A DNA stretch of 64,000 nucleotides, taken from NCBI GenBank assembly GCA_001949185.1, contig BDGG01000018.1, forward strand, positions 69,210-133,209, given 5' to 3'. The notes below the pieces were generated by a model. It ran no database searches. It was not told the DNA's origin and saw only the letters and a program-made list of their open reading frames with translations. The first letter of the stretch is position 1. Each line of letters starts with the position of its first letter. Of the stretch, positions 1-11,800 are shown piece after piece. A program made the position numbers and the translations under genes. The stretch is from Ramazzottius varieornatus. Lineage: Eukaryota; Tardigrada; Eutardigrada; Parachela; Ramazzottiidae.

Positions 1-536
1 CTTCTCCTCGGGCTTTTCGTCGTCATCTATAGAAGGAATCGGGCATCCGCCTTTCCCGAAATAGAGGGACGGGTCGGGAGCACTTTCTGGAAACACTTGT
101 GCCTGTTCCTCCAAGTCGGGACCTGGGAATGAGACGGAGATGGAGGGCGTCGAAGGTGCCGGACTGAATCCAGACGACTTGGACATCGTCACAGAAGCCC
201 GCTTTGGAGGTGGAAGAATCTCGGGCGAACTTTCTTTCACTGCAACACAAGAACTAATCCCGGGTGTGAAAAAAAGCTGGTCAACAGAGAGTCGAACCCC
301 CTTCCTTCAGTTCAACAGGCCGCAGCTCATCGCACGAACCACAAGAATATTGCCAACTCATATCCGGTACGGTTTCCTGCGCAGCTTAGGGCCCACCAGA
401 AACTTCAAGCCACTGCACGGCTTACCATGAAAGACCGCCGTACACGGCGCATGACTTCAGTGTCCGGCGGTCGACACGTCCGAGGGTTTCGCATTATTAC
501 CATGACGTACTGTGCTACTTGGACCGGGTGACCGCA
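1..536. other. No recognised gene
   Basis: Several short overlapping frames are open on both strands but none matches a family I know. On the minus strand, around 290-375, there is a run that ends in a B-box-like GGTTCGACT followed by a T-run, which recalls a degraded tRNA-derived SINE, but no cloverleaf can be drawn. Confidence 0.3.
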
Positions 537-851
537 TTACCAACTTTGTCCGGCCTTACCTCCTGCCTTTCTTTTGGTGGACGAACTCGTCGACGATGAA
601 CCACGATCAGCGGGGCCGTGTGTTGGAGCCTCCAAAGTGCCAGCTGGTAATGGAACGACGATGCCTTTGCTCTTGATGCGAGCTTTAACGTTGTCGACCA
701 GCTCCCAAGTGTTGCCCGTCTCCGGTATATTCTTCCATTTGATGAGGTACTGGCTGACGGTGCGCACTTCCAGAATCGACTCGATCAGCTTCTGCGGTCT
801 GACTGGCACTTGGTTTGAAGAGAGAAGGGCCGTCGGAAGTGGAGTAGACAT
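537..851 (-). CDS. Chromodomain-containing fragment (likely transposon-derived)
   Basis: A 104-aa minus-strand frame whose middle (about residues 20-55) reads as a chromodomain: a beta-strand start with IESILEVR, then YLIKWKNIPETGNTWE. This matches the HP1/Polycomb and chromointegrase pattern of YLVKWKG followed by NTWEP. The start is ATG at 851. After the fold the tail is basic and Ser-rich. Chromodomains of this size without other domains most often come from the C-terminus of Ty3/Gypsy chromovirus integrases, but no integrase, RT or protease is visible next to it. It could also be a small cellular chromodomain exon. The family call is fairly secure; the origin is inference. Confidence 0.55.
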   Translation of the reverse strand: MSTPLPTALLSSNQVPVRPQKLIESILEVRTVSQYLIKWKNIPETGNTWELVDNVKARIKSKGIVVPLPAGTLEAPTHGPADRGSSSTSSSTKRKAGGKAGQSW

Positions 852-1319
852 AGGGGAATCTCGATCCGCTCCAGCTTTCGATTCGTTTTCTTTTTGCTTG
901 ATGCGCGTGCTGCTCCGATGCGAAGCTATCGCCGTGACCGATTTCCTGCTAGCACGGAAAGTTTAATACAACTCCTCGCATGTCCAATGTACATGTAGCA
1001 CCTAATGTCGAAATGACTAACTGAGGTGAGTCCCCATCCATTTGCAGGCGACCGTTCCGATAATCGTAAATTTTGCAATTTGCACACTGAAGTATCGTTG
1101 TTCACCAACTTCACTCCAGACTTTGTCCTTCCTTGACAGCGGGTCAGTTTTTCTTCCACTACTGTACAGCCTTTACGCCATCAAGCATCCCTCTGTAAGA
1201 AAAAACCAACACGCATCATGCCACCATGGATTCATGGAAAAGCAGCCATTTGTCTACTCGGAGCCAACCCTGTGACTCAAAGTGAAAACTCCTCGTTTCA
1301 GAATTCAGAAACCCCCGAA
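852..1319. other. Intergenic, no gene seen
   Basis: Only short overlapping frames without motifs. The stretch ends at the CAGTG that opens the next repeat. Confidence 0.35.
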
Positions 1320-1490
1320 CAGTGATGTTCCGATAAGACTTTTTCAATTTCAATTGCAATTACGATTAATCGAAATTGTTCGCGCAGCAGCAATTTGAAT
1401 TGCGGCTACCTCATCCTGGCTGGATTATCAATTACGATTAATTCAAATATGACTTTCAACCACAATTGAAATTATTTGAATTATTGCGAT
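1320..1490 (+). repeat. hAT-type left terminal fragment with AATTG subterminal repeats
   Basis: It begins CAGTGATGTTCCGATA and continues through runs of AATTGCAATTACGATTAATCG. The same order of motifs, reverse-complemented, forms the right end of the hAT element that ends at 52772, so the two belong to one family. The matching right end is not found nearby. The fragment is cut at about 1490, exactly where the next terminal inverted repeat begins. Confidence 0.6.
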
Positions 1491-2112
1491 AGTAGACTGC
1501 GTGCGCAAAATCAATCAACCGCTCATATTTTCCCTCTCACCTTACGACTCTCACATTCAGTCCGGACCGACTCTACCCCGACTTCGGTATTGGGCGAAGG
1601 CCAAATTTGAACCGTCAGTCGTCAGGTGAGCAGCTGATGGCTCACAAACTCGGCGACGGAAATGGATATCTCCATGCGAGAATGCGTCCAAAGTATTTTG
1701 GCTGGGAATCGATCTTTTATAACATGAAGTTGTTCGAAATATCGAACTGTATCAAAGGTTCAATTTGGTGCACTTTGGTGTGGTAATGAACACAACGGGT
1801 GGCTGAAAATTCACGCTGAAATTCACCCCAAAAGGAAGGGCGTATGCACTGTTTTTTGCCCGTGGGAAGCCGATGCCGCTTCCACATGAAATTTAGTGCA
1901 AAATTGGATGCGAAGCATGGCACTAAATTCGGTAGGGAACTGCTGCGCATAACTCGCGGTAGCATTGTTCTTGAATTCAACGAAGATAAAACGTAAGGAG
2001 GTGAATGGAAATATTTAAGGTGGCAGGTTATTCGGCGAGGCTGGAAGATTCTATTGGGGATAAACGCGCGAGATTCTATGGAAGAATGAAACTTATGTTA
2101 AACTACCCATTT

Positions 2113-4503
2113 TTAAGTAGAAATGCGGTGCAGTGAAACGACGTAATTGCAAGAAGTAACTGAAGCGGGAGAATGCAGAAAGATCGGAGTCCTTCGCTTT
2201 GGAACAGCAACTGCAGGTGGCGCAGGGGCGTTTGTGGTAATAAACTTCTTCCAGTCGTCTTGTTTGTTGTAAGTGACATGTTCCAGTACCTGTTTCAGCA
2301 GTTCTTTGGCTCTAGTTGCGGAGAACCCACCGGTCTCAAGAACTTTGACGAGAGGTTGTCGTACCAGTTTGCGGGTCCGCACGATGGACGTCTTGTTCTT
2401 TGCCGCCTCCATCAGCACTTCGGTTGTTGGTCCTCCTTCCTTGGCACAGTGTCGAAGAATGACACCGCGCTCCTCGTCACGATGAAGCTTGAAGTGGTAC
2501 GAGCCGTTAATGCCAGGAACGGACTCATACTGATCCTCGGCGAAGGTCTTTATGTCTTTCCAAATCCATTCTGGCTCGTCGTCCTTGTCAAAGGTGTGGG
2601 AAGAAGCTACCTTAGTGGCAATCTCCGTTTTGGCAATCCTCGGCGAAGGTCGATGGAGAAACGGCGGAAGATACGTTTCAGTAGGCCAAAAAACGCGTCC
2701 GGTGAGAATTTCGTGTGTCCGGGAGGAAGAAAATGGATCTCCATGGTATCGTAGCGGCCTGTCTTGATCGAGTGGGCAAGGTAGCCCATCGTAAACCGAT
2801 TCTTGTTTTGGCCGGTACAGTTGTCTGCATAGATGCAGAGATTGCGCTCACCGTTGTCGGACTGTTTGAGGAAAAAATCCACGGAGTTTGGGCCAAGTGA
2901 GTCCTTGCCGTCTAGGCCGATGCAGTTTGACTCATTCATGAAAAAGTAATACACCCGGGAGTTTGACTCGTCGACAAGGCCAAAAATGTGGACACCCAGT
3001 GGCGACTGTAATAATTGATAAGAATTGAGGTTCTACGTGATTAATTGTGTGAACGGATATGCTTACAAACGTGGTGGTGGTCTGCAGAAAAGGAACTCAC
3101 CTTGAAGTATATGGCGCCTGCCTGGTCGGTGTGGTGAGGGAGACCCACGCTTTGGGTAAAGTCGAAAGAAACGACACAGACTGCAGTACCTATAACCATA
3201 GATCAATTATGTAGATACGGGTACAGTTGCTGTTTTCGAGCTTCTGTATTTCCGTTTGTTACTTACGGCCGTCAATTGTTGAAAACTTCTTCGTTTCAGG
3301 ATCCAGGTTTTTATACTGCAGTTCACTCATTAGCACTTTCTCCCTGTACTGGGCTCTCTGCTGAGCTGCGTGCTCGAGATGAGCTTCCCACTGGGCCTTT
3401 GCGGTCTGCTTCCCTGTGTCATCTCGAGGTCCGTAATAAATTCTGCTGATCAACTTATCGCAAACGTTGCACATGTCCGTGTGAGCCCTGCGGATCTTTA
3501 TGTGACGCGCATACTTGTCCCAAATATTATAAAAACTCTGCTGCTTCACGGCTTGCCCGGGACCGACCATTCTTTCCTGAAACGAAGACAGTTAAACATG
3601 TCGAAGAGCAGGCCCATCAGCTCTTCAATAAAAAGCATTTTGACACGAGACGTCAATGTAGTAGGGATGGATTGCCGCAGTGACGTCGCTGGGGCTATCG
3701 ACGCATCACGCGTACACAGGGCAGTGCGGACCAACTGATTAGCCGACAGAGCTTAATGTTCACAGTAAGGACCGATGATATTTAGTGACGTCACTGCGGC
3801 AGCTTCTTGTATTACTGCCCGACTTTAGTCAGTGAACAATTGGCCAAACTCTTCTTCATTTTTGTCATGCATTTATCTTCGGCTATACCACATTACGGTT
3901 GAAGATCGTAATCTGCAATGAGCCTGCGTTCGACATGGTATAACTAACCTCGGATTCTTCCTATAATTCCACCTTCGTGAGCTTGGTGGGAAGGTAAACA
4001 TTTGGAAGACCGGTACTTGTTCCTTGAACGGTAGGCACAAGCAGTCCATGAAGTGAACCGTATTCCACCAAGAACCTCAGTACTCTTTCGATCTGAGGTT
4101 TCTTTAACGCGGAAGTTCCCTTGGCTCCTACTAGACCATGCTGAAGATTTCCGAAGGACCCGTTGCTCACAAGTTTCCGAGGTCTGTAAAGACGAGATTT
4201 CGGCATCGTCGCCTATCCCGCTTTCGTCGTCGGAAGAATCGTCTCCGTCTCGATCCCCTTCAACCTGCGCAACAAGCTGTGGTAATGTAGTTGTAGTGTC
4301 TGGATGGCCTGCCGCGGTCTTTGCCTCATTACTGACTGCGGGGTATTGTTTAACAAATGGTCCACCAGACGGTCTTCTTTGGCCGATTTGGACAGTTTCC
4401 CACAAAACCTGCACTTCACTTCTTCGTTCCCCCTCGAAACATTTAACGATTCAAAATAGTTCCATGCTGGTCCTTTGACATTGGCTATTATTGCGCGGAA
4501 CAA
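2113..4503 (-). pseudogene. Multi-exon transposase relic with DNCTGQNKN-type DDE core
   Basis: Read on the minus strand, pieces appear in the order of an uncharacterised invertebrate transposase family. First comes a Cys-rich finger-like N-terminus (4503-4213, with CRFCGKLS). Next is a block with FYNIWDKYARHI, a CNVCDK pair and an HLEHAAQQRAQYREK helix (3570-3259). Then comes a core with IYADNCTGQNKN and LPPGHTKFSPDAFFGLLKR (2954-2607), and a Lys-rich tail (2418-2113). The DNC.GQNKN and GHTKFSPD..FG motifs probably carry acidic catalytic residues of an RNase-H fold; I know them from many unnamed invertebrate proteins but cannot name the superfamily with certainty. Frames change between blocks. 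Some of that is introns (GT-AG sites near 3250), but no continuous model can be drawn, so I treat it as decayed. A small inverted repeat (GCCGCAGTGACGTC at about 3672 and 3790) sits in one gap. Confidence 0.5.
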
Positions 4504-5258
4504 AGGTTACAGTTTATGGTTCGCACCAAGCGCTATCAAGACAAATCGAAATCTGAAATCGATTCGCTTTATTGGAATGTTTAAGTCTTCGGAAAGCTGG
4601 ACCCTGTCCGCGAATTCTTATCATAAATTCCTCTGCTACACAAACATTGACAACCTGCCTATAAAACAATAGTGCTTACGACCATCACTACAGCTGTATT
4701 TGTCCCCAGGACTGTTAATGCAGCGCTAGCCGACACTCCGGTGAGGCCTAGATAAATCATGATCAGCATCATCACGAAACATTCTTTGATACACATGTCC
4801 ACTGGAAGACAATAGAGACCTTGCAAAATTCACGAGACGGGTCAAACAAACGAAGCTTCAAACGAAACGATTGCTATTAAAAATGTTTAAACATTTTGAA
4901 TTTGTAATTCATGTCGCTATTCACGAAACGAATGGGGGTTTCGTTCGTGAATCACGAAGGAAATTCTCCGTCGATTTGTAATGAGCACTAATACCCGTGA
5001 ATAATTGCTTTTGCTGGCAGCAGCCGTAGACAACCGTGAATTGTGCCCGGTTAGCGTCGGACCGTCAGAACGATCAAGCAAGCAATCAAAAGTGCTTGCT
5101 TGCCTACACTTTTTTAACTTGGTGGCCTTATTACTGCCTGCAAACTCTTTGCCAGTACCACTATTTTTTATGCTCAATTTCATTTCAGTCTTTTCTGAAG
5201 ATAACTGGTTTTGAATCTTGTTGTTCCGTGTCTTCTCACTCACACATCTAGGTGGAGC

Positions 5259-6293
5259 ATGGCGGAGTCGACAAAGAAGAAGCGTGGTCGACCACCGAAG
5301 AAATCTGCTGCCGACAAAGAAGCCGAGAGGATGGAGAAAGAAACTTCCGCGAAGACTGCAGTGGATTATCAGTCGCGTATGGATACGCAGCTCTTGCGTG
5401 TTACCAGTAAAGAAAATCCATTCCGTCACAGCCTAAACAAGCGTAAGGAAAGCTGGTGCTTGATAGCCGTGGAGATGACTGACCACTTCAAAGGTGAAAC
5501 CTTCGACGATCGCCGTTGCAGGGAAAGAGTCAAGGTGTTGATGAAAGCTCGTCGTATCGATTCGGAAAAGAAAGTTACAGGAGTCGGATCGCTTGTCCTG
5601 TCTGAAGTAGACACCTTACTGAACAGCCTTATCGAACAAGAAGACTTTACTACGAACAATGCCAGCGCTGAGAAGGAGAAGGAAGAGCAAAGCAAAGTGC
5701 TGGTACAGACCATTCAGAAAGATGCCTTGGCCACCATCAAAAAGCGCACTGTCTTGATTAACGGTATGTGTTGATTGATTGGTTTGAGCTTTGATTCATC
5801 ATGTGTTATACAATATAGTAATCACCCCAGTTCACAGTATGCTCAGCATATGAGTCCCTCGATTTCTACTCACAAAGTACCATACTTTTCAAATTTTGTT
5901 TCTACGTTTAGAGTCGGACACAGCGGATGAACAGGACGGTGGCTCACCAGTGAGAAAGAAACCAAGCCCAAAGAAGTTACATCTAGTTGCGCCGTACAAG
6001 AAACGTAAAACGGAACCTGTCGACGAATACTTGGAACTTAAGAAAGCGCAGCAAGTGAACTAGAAATCAAGCTGGAGATGCATCGCGAAACGATGCTGGA
6101 CAACGCTGCTGAACGGAGTGTCCGAAGAGAACTGCTGGAATTTGACAGGGACAAGCTGCGGATGGAAGACGCTGAAAAGGCACGACGATTTGAACTGGAA
6201 AAGCAGGAACGAGAAAGGCGATTTGAGCTGGAGAAAGAAGATCGCAACAGGCAATTTGAATTCATGCGTGAAGTTATGATGAGCAAGAAGTAG
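5259..6293 (+). pseudogene. Harbinger accessory MYB/SANT-like protein (frameshifted)
   Basis: This is the DNA-binding partner that Harbinger elements encode beside the nuclease; in known systems it takes the nuclease to the nucleus and to the transposon ends. ATG at 5259 opens a basic N-terminus (KKKRGRPPKK, AT-hook/NLS-like), then a SANT-like helical region (SWCLIAVEMTDHF ... RCRERVKVLM). A GT-AG intron lies at about 5764-5911, and exon 2 resumes in phase (ESDTADEQDGG). It runs to a TAG at 6061, but the expected coiled-coil tail (ERERRFELEKEDRNRQFEF) continues in another frame from about 6055 to 6293. One inserted or deleted base near 6055 therefore cuts the tail off. The tail is rich in Glu and Arg, typical of the family. 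Confidence 0.7.
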
Positions 6294-6318
6294 TGCTTTA
6301 TTTTTGCATACCGAATTT

Positions 6319-7466
6319 TCAGTTGTCATCCGTGGGGTAGTTCTCTAAGTACTGTAGTAATGTTGGCGGTTCGACGGAGAAGTGGTTAGATGTTTGAGAT
6401 CCATTCAGGCAAGTGTGGCAATTTGTTAGCAAAGTAGAAACCTTGAAGTACATTCCGAGAGGTTGTACGCCTAGCTTCAAGTCTTCCGGATAATTATTAA
6501 ACGTGAACAATGTTCCTATCTTTCCGAAGCCCCACTCAACTGAAACCCTCAGCGTCTTCATTGCTGCATTGCATGCTAGTTCCAACGGAGAAGCGTTGAA
6601 CCTGATGGGACCGATGACTTGAGGTGTGGATTTGTAAGCTTGATCACCGTACAGGTAAAATCCACTTTCAAGTGTAGGAGTCCATTTTGGACTTTCTCGC
6701 ATTTGAGTAAGAATTTGACTTCGGTACAACAGTTTTGCATCATGAAAGCTTCCTGGTTCTGGTCCGCACATGATGAACATGATTCCACAAGGCGCCATTA
6801 CCCCGGTGTACTTCAGGTCGTGCTCCTTCTTGTATCCAGTGTAGCAGATCTTTTGGGTGGCGTAGTCTGACGAACTGCAAAACATTATTTTTTTGCCAAT
6901 GTACAACCAGGAATAGTAATAACTAATAAGAAGGAGAGACCTTACCGACAAATTTCGATATTCGTTCCATCGATAAAGCCCACACATCGATCGTACGGTG
7001 AACCCTTCCGCGATACCGCCTGTGCCCATAACTCCAGAGTATCGGCGTCAATCCATGGTTGTACAGGAGTTTCCAGTCGCCCGCAGAACTTGTCGTGAAC
7101 GTATTTCAGAGTATGATTGAAACAGCGCGATAAAACGGTACGATTCCTGCCGAAAATCTTTTCCAGGTCACAGAGGCGATTAGGGAACGCGAGCCTCTTC
7201 AACAACAGACAAAGTGCTTCCATTCCCGGTATGATGTGATGGCTATCGGTGTACATGATGTCCGGAATCTCTAAGGCATGTTGCAGCAGGAAAAGTTGAG
7301 ATTTGGAAAAGCGAAAGTCTTCGAGGCACACTTGGTTAGATATGGTGTCAAGGTCAAAATCACCAGGCCGCATTTTCGCTTGCTCCGACAGCTGAGATAG
7401 ATGGACGAGCTCTTCCTCGTCTATATCGCCCTCCTCACACATGGCCACAAGTAGCTTCTTATCCAT
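6319..7466 (-). CDS. Harbinger DDE nuclease (HARBI1-like transposase)
   Basis: A 358-aa protein from two exons, complement(6319..6874, 6946..7466), joined by a 71-bp GT-AG intron in phase. The length is normal for Harbinger nucleases. After a helical N-terminus with an Ile/Leu-rich block and FGRNRTVLSRCF, the catalytic core shows all three acidic residues in context: D in GFIDGT (about residue 167), D in YLYGDQAY (about 248), and E in SVEWGFGK (about 286). GYKKEHDLKYTG and GPEPGSFHDAKLL are further family landmarks. No stop or frameshift is visible, so the nuclease may be intact, although its MYB-like partner is broken. The protein would cut and paste the surrounding element in the nucleus. 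Confidence 0.85.
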
Positions 7467-8414
7467 GCCGAATGGTCTAAAAGTTTATGTCGGAAACGAA
7501 GAATGTACGGCTGGACCAAAAGCTGATATGAAATTAATACAATTTCTCGTCCAGAGCAAATTTGAATTTTGATTTAGTGGATTGTTCGTTAGTCGTAAAA
7601 AGTCCCGCGCAGTTTGCAACCTCTGGTGGGTTTGAACTAAAGCATTTTTAAACCATCATTTTCAAAAATGATTAGTTGTCGTTTGTTTGACCCGTCTCGT
7701 GAATTTTGCAAGGTCTCTAATGCCACTTGTTCGCTTGGTTCTGCGTCCACTGCTGCGTGGAAATTTCGTATTGCGTTTCCCTGTTATCTGGCAGTAAGCC
7801 AAGATAAAGTGCACCTATACAGGCTCAGCCCACCACTGGTCACTTGTGCATAGCCTCCTTCACCTTGAGCTTTATTTCGAGCCTAGATCACTTTTGCTTT
7901 TACCTTGCTCACTGCTCGCATTCTCCTCCAGTCATCCCATTTTATCCTCCTTTTCCGCAACAAAGACCTTCAAAATGGTTTTCATCCCGCTGTTCATCCT
8001 TTTGCTCGCCTTTAGGTCATTCTCCACGAATGCGCTCATGATGGACAAATTGTTGATTGCGGCCGAAGGGCTGGCACCAGCCATCGTCACGGAAATAGCT
8101 CCATTCGGCAAGCAAGTCTTTCCTTTCTTTAGCATCTTCTATTCTCGGGATCTTCTCCACCTTTTCTCGACAAGCTTTCCAGAATCTGCGCATTTCTTCG
8201 CTGTCGAATATTTTCTGTTGTTACTGGTACTAGTCACCCTCCAGTAAAATATTCGTAAATTATTGACCAGTGGTCGAAAGTCAATTCGGACTTCAGATTC
8301 GTGTTCCTTGGACTCTGTTTGATGTTGGTACAAGTTCCGTTTAAGTTTGCCCTTGGGGTCCGAAAACTTTAAACTGCGATTTACCATGGACTTCGGACGC
8401 AGGTCGACAGCGAC

Positions 8415-9858
8415 GTGACAGATTCCGAACCCGAAAAGACGGTCGAGGAAAGAAATGGACAGCGACACTACTGCGCCTCGTCCGAAGTTAACCAGCGAAA
8501 ATGGAAACGTATGAGAGGCTGCTGGCCGTGGATGATAAAATCACCCTATCAGTATCCTCCCGGAAAAGAGTGTACTCTCGCGTGGAAGGTAGCTCTACGC
8601 CATTCTTCAGGAAACACTTATCAGCCTACAGAATCAGAACTCATGCCGGAAACTGAGAAAGAAAACAAGACACAGAAGAAGAAGGACGTCGATGCTTTGC
8701 ATAGTCTTCGGGTTCTTGTTGATCGTAAAGTAAAAGAATTCAACGAGAAGTGTCCAAAGCGCACACGAGAATTTGGCGATGATGTCAATATAGTCGACCA
8801 AGTGATTCAGTCCCTTGCGGAGAAGAAAGATAATCAGCCCTCGGCTGTACCTAAGGCCGACTAAAGAAGCCCCCGCGCAGTAAACAGAGACGAAAGTGTG
8901 ATTCGTGGAATGAGCACAGGCAACAAGGCTACAGCGCCACTGTATTCTGTCGGCGACAGAGATACCTCAGATGGAGCCGAAGAACACGCTCAGGATGTCC
9001 GAGCTAATTTGGGTAAGACTCTTTTACGACAAGCCAACAACCCTGCGACAGTTGTCCGCGCTTAACCGTTCTTCCTCCTTTCAGCGGAAGATTCATCTCA
9101 GCCCGTCAGAGGAAAGGCCAAGTTCTTACCGGAACCTAAAGGTAACCCTTTCCGCAAGTGAGATACAGCACATATCTGCAACGGATGAAACAGAGCTATA
9201 TCTATTACACAGACCAGCAAAGCATCCAAAAAAGCTGCGATAGCCACAGCGCATCGGAAAGCTTTAGCGAAAGACGGAGCGGTAGAAGAACAACAGTTTC
9301 CCGAAGGTTGACCAGCGAAATTCACTTTATAGAATATTTTGATGAAAACAGTTTTTACCTCAACTAAGGGAAAATCTGTGTTTCTGGACGGATTCGATTT
9401 ACTGCGATCCGTTCGAGACGATTGATCCGCGCAGAAACATTCTCATGATACAGCGAGATCGAGACAAAACTTCTAGTCCTTTTAAGCCTTTGTCTCAAGC
9501 GCGGACTTCCGGTGCAGACCTTAGTGTGCTGCTCTGTTCCCGGCAAGATGTTTATCAAAGTGAATGACGCTGGTTCGTCAGCCCTTCATTCGAGGAACAC
9601 TCGCCGAATTTGCGCCGCGGATCTATGTTTGGAGACTTTGACAAACTCGAAAGACAGATCGATTTGGAAGAGCGCAAGAACGATCGCGAATGGCAGAAAG
9701 AGAAGTTCGCGAAAGAACAGGCGCCCAAAGAAAAACAGCTGGAAATTGAGAAAGTGATCCGATTGACCGAAGTTAGAAAACGTGGGGAAGATCGCCAGAT
9801 TCTATTTCAAACTATTACGACTCTGCGAGACGTTCTAATTAACTACGCAGAGAAATGA
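8415..9858 (+). pseudogene. Second Harbinger-type accessory protein, fragmented
   Basis: A plus-strand series of frames faces a minus-strand Harbinger nuclease relic, the same tail-to-tail plan as the element at 4814-7718. The first piece (8415-8864) is hydrophilic with a helical region (LRVLVDRKVKEFNEKCPKR). The last piece (9610-9858) is a charged coiled coil (DREWQKEKFAKEQAPKEKQLE) that resembles Harbinger MYB-like tails. Frames shift and stops intervene between about 8870 and 9600, so I cannot build one reading frame. The assignment rests mainly on position and on the tail. Confidence 0.4.
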
Positions 9859-10063
9859 TCTACGGTGGTAGAAAGCGGGTAGATTAAGCTTAAATAAAGA
9901 GAAACCGAAAACGGTTGCTGTTTTTGCGAATATATTTCGATTTCTTACTGCCGGCAAACCAAGCTAATTTTCTTTTACAAAACCCAAGAATATTTCAAGA
10001 GGCGGAGGACCGACGCCAAATTTTTTCCGGACAAGAGGAAAGCTGTACATGCATGTCATTCAG

Positions 10064-11100
10064 TCAGTCAGTCAGAACGGCAGTCACTAAATATGTTTTA
10101 GCCACCTGCTGCCAGTATATTTTCTGATTTTTTTCATAATTTGCGAACGCAGAATCATGTGCTATCGCCATAAAACCGTACTTTACAGTCACTCTATTCT
10201 GCGACATTGTGTTGTTAAAAGCTGTCTGTTCTTCTGTCGGGTGGCTGCCTTTGTAGGGAACTTGAATCTTTTCACTGAGAGAGGATCCCTTGTCGCCGGA
10301 GAGACACATTTCCCTTCTCCACTTTTCACTGAGGTGGCGCAGTCGCTCGCGCATGTTGCTTTCTCCCAACATGAAACCGTCTTGACGGCGACCTGCACAG
10401 GGACCATACATATTCGCGATTATACCATCTGGAGTGCATATACTTTGAAACTTCCTGACGTGCGTCCGTGAGTGTCCACTGTATTGCTTCCTCTGATGTC
10501 TTTCGAGACAAAAAATTTCTCGGGCAGTTCCGTCGATGAAGCCCCAACAGTTATCTGTAACAAACAAATGCTCTGGACTTCCAAGCTTTTCTTGGTATAA
10601 ACAGACTGCCAAGGACCTGCCATAATACCCACAGGCCCGACGTATGGCATTAGCACGGAGATCCACGCCATGGTTGATCCATGTTTTCTAACAGGTGACT
10701 GCTTCCTGTATATAGCAGAAACTGGCGTTAAAGATGCGCGGTTCTTTCTCGGCCCAGAAGGTCCATGCAGTCGACCCATCTATTTGAACAGGTCAGCCGC
10801 TTCATTAGCACAGCTAAAGCGAGACTTCTGGAGACGACGATTCGGTTTTCGCCGATGACGACTTCCGATAATTGTAAGGCATCGCGTAGTCTGCAGAAAT
10901 CCTGGTAATTCTCCATCCAAAAGTGGCATCGCATCTTTTCTTTCGGCATGTTCACTAAATCGATTTCCTATCTCACGCAGTACCGTTCGTATTCGAGAGC
11001 AGCATGACAATAAAACATGTCCGTCTGCCATCGTAATAGTCGAATGATCCTCCTTTTGCGACGAGCATAACGAACCCGGAGCGCTTGGACTCCCGCGCAC
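10064..11100 (-). pseudogene. Second Harbinger-type DDE nuclease, catalytically dead
   Basis: Minus-strand frames starting near 11100 and 10955 lead into a 200-aa stretch (10666-10064) with the core of a different Harbinger lineage: D in WGFIDGTAREI, then HQRKQYSGHSRTHVRKFQ, TPDGIIANMYGPCAGRRQDG, and D in LSGDKGS. The expected last acidic residue in V-E-x-G-F is Lys here (TVKYGF). Upstream, between about 10720 and 10680, all frames meet stops. Both facts point to a decayed copy. It differs in sequence from the nuclease at 6319-7466, so two Harbinger lineages are present side by side. Confidence 0.65.
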
Positions 11101-11800
11101 ATGTTATCCAAATCGATGAAAAAGCTAGGTGGATGTGGTCGGTGGACAGGACATGTGACCGTTCTCGGCAGAAGACACAACCAGCTACCTGTGGAAACTG
11201 AAGAACTCAGTAAATGGGGGGCTTACAGTTAGACGCAAAACGATATTGGTTGGTTGAAACAACGGCAACCGGAAGTCGGAGAAAAGACACTGTTCTTTGA
11301 GGGGCTCATGCTGGTTTTTCTATTCCAAGTATTCTATTCTGCATTAGAGCTATGGAGGTCCGAAGCATGTAGGTTCAACCGAATCCACCAACGGAATGAC
11401 TTCAGCTGATTGCTAGAAAGAACAGAGTGCGGTCTTCTGCGAGCTCGAAAGGTGAAGTTTCAGTAAAGGGCGTTAAAGAAAGCTTCGACAGGAGACCGTT
11501 CAGCGACAACTGCAGTCATCTCAAAGACGCCGTATCGAAGCAGAACGGAAGACAAGACGAGATATGGTTTACTACTGCGTGAGACCATCGAAAACTGACA
11601 GGAAACAAAAAAAGTAGACGAAGCTCTTTGTATTAATCGACGAAGGCAAAACCCCGCCTGCCCAAATGTACCTGTGGAAAACCATAAAACAGACCTCACG
11701 CCACGAAGACTGTAACGTGAAGTAGAGCTATCAGGCTGAGTGCCCTCACCATCTTAAGGACGATAGAATCGTTGCTGGAAGTCTCGGCGATACAGTGACT
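11101..11800. other. No gene recognised
   Basis: Only a short minus-strand frame (11460-11699) without motifs. It is probably non-coding interior of the surrounding transposon. Confidence 0.3.

Larger units (their letters stand above)
4814..7718. mobile_element. PIF/Harbinger transposon with ~40-bp TIRs
   Basis: Both ends start AGAGACCTTGCAAAATTC and stay identical, inverted, for about 40 bp (4814-4853 and 7679-7718). A 3-bp duplication AAT lies outside each end (4811-4813 and 7719-7721); 3 bp is the normal Harbinger target-duplication length, although TWA is the usual sequence. The element is 2905 bp and carries the classical two genes: a MYB/SANT-like protein on + and a DDE nuclease on -, tail to tail with only about 25 bp between them. 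It is nested inside the larger element that starts at 1491. Confidence 0.85.

Noticed and set aside
285-380. Minus-strand tRNA-like sequence with GGTTCGACT and a T-run
   Set aside because: The T arm can be drawn only with G-T pairs, and the acceptor stem does not match.
4677-4796. Minus-strand 45-aa frame with signal-peptide look (MCIKECFVMMLIMIYLG)
   Set aside because: It abuts the left end of a Harbinger element, has no homologue I know, and short hydrophobic frames are common by chance.
7846-8247. Hydrophobic 133-aa plus frame with signal-peptide-like stretch at 7975
   Set aside because: Low-complexity Leu/Ser/Phe composition, no motif, and it overlaps other frames just outside a transposon end.
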